In this document: piece after piece, positions 1 to 5,040 of the stretch
Layout: each line of letters opens with the position of its first letter
How positions within the stretch are numbered: position 1 is the stretch's first letter
The notes under the pieces: model-generated
The model's input: only the letters and a program-made list of their open reading frames with translations
What the model was told of the DNA's origin: nothing
Database searches by the model: none
Assembly (NCBI GenBank): GCA_040900105.1
Contig: JBBDZP010000008.1
Coordinates: 1-7,997, forward strand
Direction: 5' to 3'
Length of the DNA stretch: 7,997 bases
Source of the DNA: JACPDD01 sp040900105
GTDB taxonomy: Bacteria; Patescibacteriota; Microgenomatia; Levybacterales; UBA12049
Program-made: the position numbers and the translations under genes

Positions 1-41
1 TATCAATACATTTCCCACTTTGGGGCAGGGGGTGTCTCATT

Positions 42-115
42 TGGAGCGGGTGAAGAGAATCGAACTCTCGTGACAACTTTGGAAAAGTTGCGTTCTACCA
101 TTGAACTACACCCGC
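42..115 (-). tRNA. tRNA-Gly (anticodon UCC)
   Basis: Read on the minus strand, this folds as a full cloverleaf. The acceptor GCGGGTG pairs with CACCCGC, the D-arm is GTTC/GAAC, and the anticodon stem CAACT/AGTTG encloses loop TTTCCAA, giving anticodon TCC. The T-arm has the standard TTCGATT loop. The discriminator is T at 45, followed by an encoded CCA at 44-42. The other tRNAs in the window whose 3' ends are visible do not encode CCA. It decodes GGA and GGG glycine codons. Confidence 0.95.
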
Positions 116-210
116 TAATTGGAAACAACCTCACGGTTTTTCCTACGCGATTTCCCTTTAGGGATGCGCTGCTCGGGTAAGTTATTGCGAGCCGACGCTG
201 TCGCGCAACT

Positions 211-216
211 ATTATA
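211..216 (-). promoter_or_regulatory. Possible -10 box upstream of tRNA-Gly(UCC)
   Basis: A perfect TATAAT lies on the minus strand between tRNA-Pro and tRNA-Gly(UCC). A transcript starting about 7 nt downstream would have a leader of roughly 90 nt before the tRNA. No good -35 is visible: the hexamer 17 nt upstream reads TCGATT. The tRNA could equally be processed from a longer Leu-Pro-Gly transcript. Confidence 0.35.
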
Positions 217-243
217 CAATACTTACACTCTCTAATCGATTTG

Positions 244-316
244 TCGGGGAGACAGGATTCGAACCTGCGGCCTCACGGTCCCAAACCGCGCGCGCTACCA
301 ACTGCGCCACTCCCCG
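244..316 (-). tRNA. tRNA-Pro (anticodon UGG)
   Basis: The minus strand gives a complete cloverleaf. The acceptor is CGGGGAG/CTCCCCG, the D-stem GCGC/GCGC, and the anticodon stem CGCGG/CCGTG contains one G-T pair around loop TTTGGGA, giving anticodon TGG. The T-stem is GCAGG/CCTGT with loop TTCGAAT. The discriminator is A and the next bases are CAA, so CCA must be added after transcription. Confidence 0.95.
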
Positions 317-381
317 TTTCCTCACTGCGTTCGTCAACGTAAACTATCACTAAACAGTTCACCCCGAACGAATGTGAAGTG

Positions 382-464
382 TGCCGCGGGAGAGAGTCGA
401 ACTCTCATGCCATTGCTGACAAAGGCTCTTAAGGCCTCCGTGTATACCATTCCACCACCACGGC
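382..464 (-). tRNA. tRNA-Leu (anticodon UAA)
   Basis: This is an 83-nt class II tRNA on the minus strand. The acceptor is GCCGTGG/CCGCGGC with one T-G pair, and the anticodon stem GAGGC/GCCTT encloses loop CTTAAGA, giving anticodon TAA. The long variable arm forms TGTCA/TGGCA closed by a GCAA tetraloop, as expected for leucine tRNAs. The T-arm is GAGAG/CTCTC. The discriminator is A and no CCA is encoded. Confidence 0.95.
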
Positions 465-480
465 AAGCGAACGAGAATTA

Positions 481-486
481 ATTATA
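481..486 (-). promoter_or_regulatory. Extended -10 promoter of the tRNA-Leu/Pro/Gly group
   Basis: The minus strand reads TGTTATAAT, a consensus -10 preceded by a TGn extension, 16 nt upstream of the tRNA-Leu 5' end. The -35 position has no clear match (TTTCCC at a 17-nt spacer), which fits an extended -10 promoter. Its position suits expression of tRNA-Leu and possibly the two tRNAs after it. Confidence 0.5.
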
Positions 487-535
487 ACACGAAGCTAGGT
501 GGAGGGAAAGAGAAATCCAAGGAAATAAAAATGAA

Positions 536-1021
536 CTACTGAATATGAAATATAGATTTAATATACTCGATATCTTTCTTCATGCCCTCCATAGATAGAC
601 TTAGATTGAGATTGATTTTGTTGAGACTATCTTTGTTTGCAGCATTCTCAGTCCTAGAAGAATCTACTCCTTTTTGCAAGGATTCTACTTTTGCAGTAAG
701 ATTCCCCTGGGAGAAGGAAGTTTGTATTGTAAAGAATATAAATATAGAAACAATTATTCCTCCAACTACAGTAACAAACCAGGGGTTATTCAAAAAGTCA
801 CCATCCTTGAATTTCAACAAAAATCCTTTCTTTTTAGCACGATCCGTTTCAGGAATAGATTCTTCCTCTTGAAATGAGGAAGTATTTGTGTGCGAGATGT
901 CTAGTTTTTCACCTGCTGTTTTGTCGAGATCTAAATCTCCTCTTAGAAATTTCTGATAAGCCTCTTTCTCTTGCGGTGTTTTTCCAGTATGAAGCAGTCT
1001 AGGATCTGTTTTTCTTTTCAT
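536..1021 (-). CDS. Single-helix membrane protein with C-terminal coiled coil (unknown function)
   Basis: This 161-aa protein is not assigned to a named family. The first 75 residues are charged and probably disordered, with acidic and KKK stretches. Residues about 80-100 form one strongly hydrophobic segment starting NPWFVTVVGG. Residues about 106-155 have the heptad-like polar and hydrophobic pattern of a coiled coil. With lysines before the helix, the N-terminus is probably cytoplasmic and the coiled coil outside, though the reverse cannot be excluded. Its ATG lies inside the 3' end of the upstream 233-aa gene (23-nt overlap), so the two are almost certainly co-transcribed and perhaps translationally coupled. 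No Shine-Dalgarno is visible, which supports coupling. The partner gene suggests a two-component membrane module. Low-complexity membrane proteins of this kind often lack detectable homologues. Confidence 0.8.
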   Translation of the reverse strand: MKRKTDPRLLHTGKTPQEKEAYQKFLRGDLDLDKTAGEKLDISHTNTSSFQEEESIPETDRAKKKGFLLKFKDGDFLNNPWFVTVVGGIIVSIFIFFTIQTSFSQGNLTAKVESLQKGVDSSRTENAANKDSLNKINLNLSLSMEGMKKDIEYIKSIFHIQ

Positions 1022-1700
1022 ATTCAGAAAGCCATGGATAGAAATTATCTATCATGAAAGTTTTTGCGTTTCTCGCTATTTCTTTTGTCTTACACTCTCT
1101 GAGGTCTTCCATTACTGGTTTAAAATAATGCTGATAATCTATGTCTGCAAATAAATCTTTTTTTACTTCTGCGAGAGTATAGATTGTGTTTTTATAGTCT
1201 TCTACCCCCTTTTTTATAAGTCCCTGTGTCGTTGCTAGTCTCTTTGAGAAATTCAAATTAATATTTTCTGAAGAGGTAAGTTTTTCATTTGTAATCTCGC
1301 CAATTATTTTTTGGATTTTGTCGTTCTTGGAAAGCTTATGGTGGAAAATTATACCAATTCTCAAAATATTTTTTATCTTGTATTCAGCAAATATATGATT
1401 TTCAATGAATGGTATTGCATTATCAAGAAACCAGCCATATTGCTTGTCAAAATTTTCATTAATAGTAACTCCCATAATCAAGTCATCTGTATTAATTCTT
1501 AGATAGTCGTTAGTCTTTGGATTTGAAAGGATTTTTTCTCTTGAGCGAGGCTCTTGAATAAGAGGATATAGTTTCCCTCCAAAAGGGGTACTGTCTCCGT
1601 TTAAGATATCATCAACTATGTTTCCAGAAATGTCTGGAATTCTGAACGATCTTACATATCTAATACCAAAGGTTATTCCAATAATCCGAGTAGTGTCCAT
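999..1700 (-). CDS. Soluble protein of unknown function, first gene of a two-gene module
   Basis: This 233-aa protein has no signal peptide or membrane helix and is probably cytoplasmic. Residues 1-115 look like an alpha/beta domain: a beta-rich start (RIIGITFGIRYVRSFRIPD), a central FLRINTDDLIMGV stretch and a later strand ILRIGIIFHH. Residues 120-233 look mainly alpha-helical. The RIGI-type strand recalls the poorly characterised TIGR04255 family, but I cannot confirm that relationship. No catalytic motif is evident. The 161-aa membrane protein gene overlaps its 3' end by 23 nt, so the pair probably act together, one in the cytosol and one in the membrane. The ATG at 1700 lies 16 nt downstream of a perfect extended -10 box, so the leader would be only about 10 nt and contains no Shine-Dalgarno. 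The neighbouring tRNA group and carboxypeptidase remnant suggest an accessory insertion. Confidence 0.8.
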   Translation of the reverse strand: MDTTRIIGITFGIRYVRSFRIPDISGNIVDDILNGDSTPFGGKLYPLIQEPRSREKILSNPKTNDYLRINTDDLIMGVTINENFDKQYGWFLDNAIPFIENHIFAEYKIKNILRIGIIFHHKLSKNDKIQKIIGEITNEKLTSSENINLNFSKRLATTQGLIKKGVEDYKNTIYTLAEVKKDLFADIDYQHYFKPVMEDLRECKTKEIARNAKTFMIDNFYPWLSEYEKKNRS

Positions 1701-1716
1701 ATGTGATCGTAAGGAA

Positions 1717-1722
1717 ATTATA
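1717..1722 (-). promoter_or_regulatory. Extended -10 promoter of the two-gene unknown module
   Basis: The minus strand reads TGGTATAAT 16 nt before the ATG of the 233-aa gene. The -10 is perfect and has a TGn extension. No convincing -35 is present (AGAAAT at a 17-nt spacer). The predicted start site near 1710 leaves a leader of about 10 nt. Confidence 0.5.
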
Positions 1723-1755
1723 CCACAGCTGAAAGCTTTATTTCTTGTAGGATTG

Positions 1756-1818
1756 GTTATCCGTGGGGAGGGGAGTGATGCCCTGGGATTTTAGGGAATA
1801 ATCCAGTAAGCCTTTCAT
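1756..1818 (-). pseudogene. Remnant of the 3' end of a second D,D-carboxypeptidase gene
   Basis: This stretch aligns with the last 20 codons and stop region of the intact carboxypeptidase gene at 2682-2745: about 52 of 63 positions match, with one missing G. Translated, it gives MKGLLDYSLKSQGITP against MKELLDYSLKSQGITP in the intact gene, so 15 of 16 residues agree although many third codon positions differ. The missing base shifts the frame just before the original stop. Upstream of the methionine codon the similarity stops abruptly. This is what remains of a paralogue that was under protein-level selection before most of it was lost. The open frame that runs through it (1738-1923) is not a credible gene. 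Confidence 0.75.
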
Positions 1819-1842
1819 TAAAAAACTAGTCCCATAACCTTG

Positions 1843-1851
1843 TGATATAAT
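1843..1851 (+). promoter_or_regulatory. Extended -10 promoter giving a leaderless SPFH mRNA
   Basis: The sequence TGATATAAT combines a perfect -10 hexamer (1846-1851) with a TGn extension. Exactly 7 nt separate it from the ATG at 1859, so transcription should begin at or within a base of the start codon. No Shine-Dalgarno is possible in such a transcript. No clear -35 is visible. Confidence 0.6.
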
Positions 1852-1858
1852 ATACAAT

Positions 1859-2635
1859 ATGATACTTGCTCCTTTTTTAATTCTACTGTTTGTAATATTT
1901 CTTTTTAGCATCAAGCAAATCAATCAATATGAAAGAGGTGTAAAATTCCGTTTTGGACGGTTTATTACAATTATGAGTCCGGGATGGAAGATAGTCTGGC
2001 CCATAATTGAAAGCTACAAAAAAGTAGATATAAGAACAAAGGCAGTTGACGTCCCTGACCAAGAAGCTATAACAAAGGACAATGTTTCAGCGCGTGTGAA
2101 TGCTGTAATCTACTATAGAGTTGACAATTCTTCAAAAGCAATTCTTGAAGTTGAAGATTTTTACTATGCAGTATCTCAGCTGGCGCAGACGACGATGCGA
2201 AACGTGATTGGAGAAACTTCGCTTGACGACTTGCTTTCAAAAAGAAATGATGTAGCAGATAGCATTCAAAAAATAATCGACAAAGCAACAGACCCATGGG
2301 GAGTAAAAGTGGAATCGGTTGAACTGAAGGATATAATTCTGCCTGAGGAAATGAAAAGAGTAATTGCACGCCAAGCAGAAGCAGAACGCGAAAGACGAGC
2401 TATAATAATAAGAGCCGAGGGAGAAAAAGCAGCTTCTCAAAACATTTCTATTGCCGCTAAGATGCTTTCAAGCACAACGGGAGGACTTCATCTTAGAACG
2501 CTGCAAACACTAAGCGAGCTGTCATCTGACAAGAGCAATACAATAGTATTTGTAACGCCTCTTGAGATACTCAGAGCATTTGAAGGAAAAGGCGCTTTCG
2601 ATCTTCTTTCAAAAATAACAAAAAAAGGCAAGTAA
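1859..2635 (+). CDS. Stomatin/slipin-type SPFH (band 7) membrane protein
   Basis: This 258-aa protein is the usual slipin length. It has an N-terminal membrane anchor (about residues 2-18), then the SPFH domain beginning INQYERGVKFRFGRF and running to about 165 (VDIRTKAVDVPDQ, NAVIYYRVDN, TTMRNVIGE). The hallmark charged helix follows: LPEEMKRVIARQAEAERERR at 161-180, then IIIRAEGEKAAS. Such proteins oligomerise into ring or cage scaffolds that organise membrane microdomains and often regulate a membrane protease. In many bacteria and archaea a slipin gene sits beside an NfeD-type protease gene; none is in this window, so any partner is elsewhere. The ATG is chosen because it begins the hydrophobic anchor and sits 7 nt after a -10 box. 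The gene converges with the downstream carboxypeptidase gene. Confidence 0.95.
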   Translation: MILAPFLILLFVIFLFSIKQINQYERGVKFRFGRFITIMSPGWKIVWPIIESYKKVDIRTKAVDVPDQEAITKDNVSARVNAVIYYRVDNSSKAILEVEDFYYAVSQLAQTTMRNVIGETSLDDLLSKRNDVADSIQKIIDKATDPWGVKVESVELKDIILPEEMKRVIARQAEAERERRAIIIRAEGEKAASQNISIAAKMLSSTTGGLHLRTLQTLSELSSDKSNTIVFVTPLEILRAFEGKGAFDLLSKITKKGK

Positions 2636-2638
2636 TAA

Positions 2639-2665
2639 AGCTTGGCATTCTAGCTCCGTTTTTTT
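2639..2665 (+). terminator. Weak possible terminator after the SPFH gene
   Basis: A 4-bp AGCT/AGCT stem with a 9-nt loop is followed, after CCG, by seven consecutive T residues. The stem is too short to be convincing. The T run and its place in the 47-bp convergent gap are the main support. Confidence 0.25.
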
Positions 2666-2682
2666 AATAATTTTTAGTATTG

Positions 2683-3651
2683 TTATTCGTGGGGAGGGGG
2701 AGTGATTCCTTGGGATTTCAAAGAATAATCCAAAAGTTCTTTCATTTCCTGCCTTCTGTTATCACTTCCCAAGATTATTCCAATTAACTCGTGGCCTTTG
2801 TATTCCAGATAGGTGACTATGCAGTGTCCGGCTTCAGGCGTGTATCCTATCTTTACGCCTTTGACTCCCGGGTAACTTGAAATAAGGTTTGTTGAGTTTT
2901 CCAGATAAAAGGCTTTGTGTTCAAAAGTATGGGGAATATCATGTCTGAATGTTTTAACAACCTCTGCAAATTCTTCATTTTGTAGTGCGTAAGTTGTCAT
3001 TACGAGCAAGTCCTGCGTAGTAGTATATTGGTCTCCGTCTCCTTCAAGTCCGCTTGGGTTTGTAAAATTTGTGTTTTCAAGGCCCAAGGCCATTGCTTTA
3101 TTATTCATTGCACTGATGAACTCTTTCCGACCTGCTGGACCTGCCTTGCCGGCAGGCAGGTAATTTCTTGCTAAAACTTCAGCTGCGTCGTTTCCGGAGC
3201 TAAGCATTAGTCCATACAAAAGCTCGTTAAGAGTCAGAACTTCTCCCTCTGTCAACCCCATACTTTCTTCACCTACCAAGTCTTCCGCTTTTACCAAATA
3301 CCTATCATCTGCTTTTTTATTCTCTATAGCTATAGTGGCAGTCATAATCTTGGTGAGAGAAGCCATAGGAAGCTTTGTAAGAGGCTCCTTAGAGTAAAGA
3401 GTTTTATTGGCTGTCAGATCATAGACCAAAACTGCCTTGGCCGTAACCTGTGGTGCTGTAGGCGCAAACAGTGACTCTACGACAGGACGCCAGAGATCAA
3501 GCGTTGACACCTGGTTGTTGTTTAAAACACTTAAGAAGGATGGTACGGGGGACACTATGTTAAATTGCTTATCAAGTACCCGTAGTTTTATGCCGTAAAC
3601 GAAAAGTGTCAGTATAAAAACTGCTAGAATAGCAAATAAAATTTTCCGCAT
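2683..3651 (-). CDS. Serine-type D-Ala-D-Ala carboxypeptidase (peptidase S11)
   Basis: This 322-aa penicillin-binding protein-type enzyme removes the terminal D-alanine from peptidoglycan stem peptides outside the membrane. Residues 1-22 form a signal anchor. The S11 motifs are in order: SLTK at 98-101 (nucleophile S98, K101), SGN at 152-154, and KIG at 267-269 in place of the usual KTG. The surrounding signature (MASLTKIMTA, NPSGL, GVKIGYTPEAGH) is typical. It is slightly shorter than classical DacA enzymes and lacks a clear C-terminal amphipathic anchor, so the N-terminal helix is probably the tether. Residues 166-175 (PAGKAGPAGR) are encoded by a GC-rich repeat inserted in frame between SGN and the conserved MNNKA helix. 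The gene is transcribed toward the SPFH gene and divergently from the DUF378 gene. A -10-like box lies 7 nt before the ATG. A decayed paralogue remnant lies at 1756-1818. Confidence 0.95.
   Translation of the reverse strand: MRKILFAILAVFILTLFVYGIKLRVLDKQFNIVSPVPSFLSVLNNNQVSTLDLWRPVVESLFAPTAPQVTAKAVLVYDLTANKTLYSKEPLTKLPMASLTKIMTATIAIENKKADDRYLVKAEDLVGEESMGLTEGEVLTLNELLYGLMLSSGNDAAEVLARNYLPAGKAGPAGRKEFISAMNNKAMALGLENTNFTNPSGLEGDGDQYTTTQDLLVMTTYALQNEEFAEVVKTFRHDIPHTFEHKAFYLENSTNLISSYPGVKGVKIGYTPEAGHCIVTYLEYKGHELIGIILGSDNRRQEMKELLDYSLKSQGITPPPHE
3131..3160. repeat. GC-rich palindromic repeat inserted in frame in the carboxypeptidase gene
   Basis: This 30-nt block is far richer in G and C than the flanking gene. 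It contains CCTGCC and GGCAGG arms around a perfect TGCCGGCA core (3140-3160). Its length is exactly ten codons, and it encodes PAGKAGPAGR on the minus strand. Compared with the usual S11 spacing between SGN and the following helix, about nine or ten residues are extra. Similar CCTGCC-type repeats are known from Patescibacteria genomes, and related sequence occurs at 7781-7789 and 7889-7899. Confidence 0.7.
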
Positions 3652-3658
3652 AAATTGT

Positions 3659-3664
3659 ATCTTA
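3659..3664 (-). promoter_or_regulatory. -10 box for a possibly leaderless carboxypeptidase mRNA
   Basis: The minus strand reads TAAGAT (4 of 6 consensus bases) exactly 7 nt upstream of the ATG, the same spacing as in the SPFH gene. No Shine-Dalgarno precedes the start and no clear -35 is seen. Nearly overlapping it on the other strand is the DUF378 promoter. Confidence 0.4.
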
Positions 3665-3672
3665 ACATACCC

Positions 3673-3702
3673 TTGACATCTTGATTTTTTTATGACTACA
3701 CT
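3673..3702 (+). promoter_or_regulatory. Promoter of the DUF378 gene
   Basis: A perfect -35 TTGACA (3673-3678) is followed after an 18-nt spacer by TACACT (3697-3702). Transcription would start near 3709, giving a leader of about 32 nt with a strong ribosome-binding site. It is among the two most consensus-like promoters in the window. Confidence 0.6.
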
Positions 3703-3726
3703 GGATATGAATACATGAAACTGAAG

Positions 3727-3734
3727 GGAGGTGA
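3727..3734 (+). promoter_or_regulatory. Strong Shine-Dalgarno of the DUF378 gene
   Basis: GGAGGTGA matches the 16S anti-Shine-Dalgarno fully and lies 6 nt before the ATG at 3741. It is the only strong site in the window, where the other protein genes have weak sites or none. Confidence 0.85.
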
Positions 3735-3740
3735 AAATAA

Positions 3741-3935
3741 ATGAAAAATCTTCAAATGATTGCCTTCGCTCTGGTAGTTCTTGGAGCTTTAAACTGGGGA
3801 CTTGTTGGCCTTTTTAATGTAAATCTTGTAACCATGATCCTTGGTTCCATTGCAGGCGCAGAAAAAGTCGCGTACGTATTAATCGGTCTATCCGCTGTAT
3901 ACGTAGGAGCAAACCACAAGTGGACAGGTAAATAA
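3741..3935 (+). CDS. DUF378 small membrane protein
   Basis: This 64-aa protein matches the DUF378 (YuzA-like) family. The first helix carries the signature LVVLGALNWGLVGLF (residues about 11-25), then come a short loop with the NLV motif and a second helix (AYVLIGLSAVYVG, about 44-56). It is a two-helix integral membrane protein. The family is widespread in bacteria and its function is unknown. Full family length, a consensus promoter and a very strong Shine-Dalgarno suggest that it is well expressed as its own transcript. The gene diverges from the carboxypeptidase and converges with the exchanger gene, so it has no operon partner here. Confidence 0.92.
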   Translation: MKNLQMIAFALVVLGALNWGLVGLFNVNLVTMILGSIAGAEKVAYVLIGLSAVYVGANHKWTGK

Positions 3936-3964
3936 GTCCATAAAAGCTAAGCAAAAGTTTTAAT

Positions 3965-4055
3965 CGCATGTAATGCGGAATCCTATTGGGATTGCGGGTT
4001 TTGGATGAAAAGAAACTTTTCCCGCTGATGAAAAAGGCATCCTTTTTAAAAAAGG
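3965..4055. terminator. Hairpin cluster and bidirectional terminator between convergent genes
   Basis: Several hairpins lie in tandem in this convergent gap. CGCAT/ATGCG (3965-3977, GTA loop) is followed by AATCC/GGATT (3979-3993), then GCGGG/CCCGC (3994-3998 with 4021-4025) enclosing AAAAG/CTTTT (4008-4020). The last is AAAAAGG/CCTTTTT (4031-4047) with a CAT loop. That one has A and T arms usable in both directions and can alternatively pair CCTTTTT with AAAAAAGG (4041-4055). Placement after both stop codons supports termination of the DUF378 and exchanger transcripts. Confidence 0.65.
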
Positions 4056-4056
4056 T

Positions 4057-4995
4057 TTAATTTATTAACTGAAAGGCTACAAAAAGAATATACACTCCAA
4101 AAAGCAGGATTCCATTATTTCTTGAAATATAATTTCTTCTGTGAAAGAAGAGGTAGAACAGTGAAAGCGCCCCAACAATAAAACCAAACGTAATAAAGAA
4201 ATTATTTACTGTGATAATTTCTCCGCCAGAGAGAAGTGTAAACATACCAAACAGCAGCGTGTTAGCCGCCGCAGAGCCCAGGTAATCGCCCATGGCAACA
4301 TCCTTTTTCCCCGAAATAGCAGAACGAACGGCAAGAGAGAGTTCCGGTATATTCGTTCCAATCGACACCGCTATTAAACTTATATAGAAAGCCGATATAT
4401 TGAATACGGCGGAGAAATATAAAGTCTTGTCAAAGATAACGTTACTGGCTGCAAACAACATGCCAATCCCTATTAGGATTTTAAACATATCTTTATACGA
4501 GTACGCCTTCATGTTAAGCATATCGGTATTTTTTTCATCAAAAATACCTTTTTTTCTCTGTACGACATAAAAAAGGATTAGATATAAAATAATAAGTATT
4601 GCACCCTCAACGGTTGTAACCTTTTTATCCATGATGGCTACAGATGGGGCAAGTATGACTCCAAACGTTGAGAGGAGAGCTTTATTGTCAAGCTCATGTC
4701 TAAGATTTATTCCATTAGCAAAAACGGCAAACAGCGGAATAACAAGAAGAAAAATAACAACAATTCCACCAAGTAAGTTACCCACAAATATTTCAGGGTC
4801 ATTACCTGCCACCGCCTGAAGTCCTACGGAGAATTCCGGAGTTGAAGTAAGTAGCCCCAGAAAAACAAAAGAGAAAATAAAAGGAGATAGTCTTAATTTG
4901 TGAGAAAACCGGCTTACCGAGGATATAATTAGCCCTGCTCCATACCAGATGGCTGCAAAAGCAGTGATATAAAGAAGAAGATTCGTCAAAAACAT
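4057..4995 (-). CDS. Calcium/sodium exchanger-family (CaCA) transporter
   Basis: This 312-aa polytopic protein has about ten hydrophobic segments in two halves, the length and layout of YrbG-type prokaryotic exchangers. The first alpha repeat is GLLTSTPEF (47-55, with E54) and GNLLGG (72-77). The second is SIGTNIPELS (211-220, with E218) and GDYLGSAAANT (236-246). The two conserved glutamates expected to bind the cation are both present. The first repeat ends GNLLGG rather than GSN, and the second has GD in place of GN, so ion specificity may differ from classical Na+/Ca2+ exchangers. A charged loop at about 146-168 separates the halves. It probably exports Ca2+ or another cation across the cytoplasmic membrane. 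The gene has its own promoter just after the stop of the 196-aa gene upstream. Confidence 0.9.
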   Translation of the reverse strand: MFLTNLLLYITAFAAIWYGAGLIISSVSRFSHKLRLSPFIFSFVFLGLLTSTPEFSVGLQAVAGNDPEIFVGNLLGGIVVIFLLVIPLFAVFANGINLRHELDNKALLSTFGVILAPSVAIMDKKVTTVEGAILIILYLILFYVVQRKKGIFDEKNTDMLNMKAYSYKDMFKILIGIGMLFAASNVIFDKTLYFSAVFNISAFYISLIAVSIGTNIPELSLAVRSAISGKKDVAMGDYLGSAAANTLLFGMFTLLSGGEIITVNNFFITFGFIVGALSLFYLFFHRRNYISRNNGILLFGVYILFVAFQLIN

Positions 4996-5007
4996 AGAAC
5001 CTTGTCC

Positions 5008-5036
5008 AGTATAAGAAAAAAATGCTATCTAGACAA
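5008..5036 (-). promoter_or_regulatory. Promoter of the exchanger gene
   Basis: The minus strand has TTGTCT (5031-5036) and TATACT (5008-5013) separated by exactly 17 nt. Both hexamers match consensus well. The expected start near 5001 leaves a leader of only about 6 nt before the ATG at 4995, so the mRNA would be nearly leaderless. Confidence 0.6.
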
Positions 5037-5040
5037 TGGG

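Noticed and set aside
116..240. A small gene or RNA between tRNA-Gly(UCC) and tRNA-Pro
   Set aside because: Only short imperfect stems such as CCCT/AGGG and a -10-like TATAAT are present. There is no convincing coding frame or conserved fold.
582..877. Plus-strand open frames opposite the 161-aa membrane protein gene
   Set aside because: They have no domain-like features, while the minus-strand frame has a coherent membrane helix, coiled coil and operon context.
1738..1923. A 61-aa minus-strand open frame upstream of and overlapping the SPFH start
   Set aside because: Its C-terminal part is the carboxypeptidase remnant and its N-terminal part is antisense to the SPFH promoter and start. It is a chance fusion of debris and shadow sequence.
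2067..2440. Two minus-strand open frames inside the SPFH gene
   Set aside because: They are antisense shadows of a well-supported SPFH coding region, with low-complexity Ser/Leu/Cys-rich translations and no homology.
3965..4055. A riboswitch
   Set aside because: The hairpins lie downstream of both flanking genes, which converge on this region, so there is no gene for a riboswitch to control.
4631..4819. Plus-strand 62-aa frame opposite the exchanger
   Set aside because: It is antisense to conserved exchanger sequence, including the first alpha repeat.
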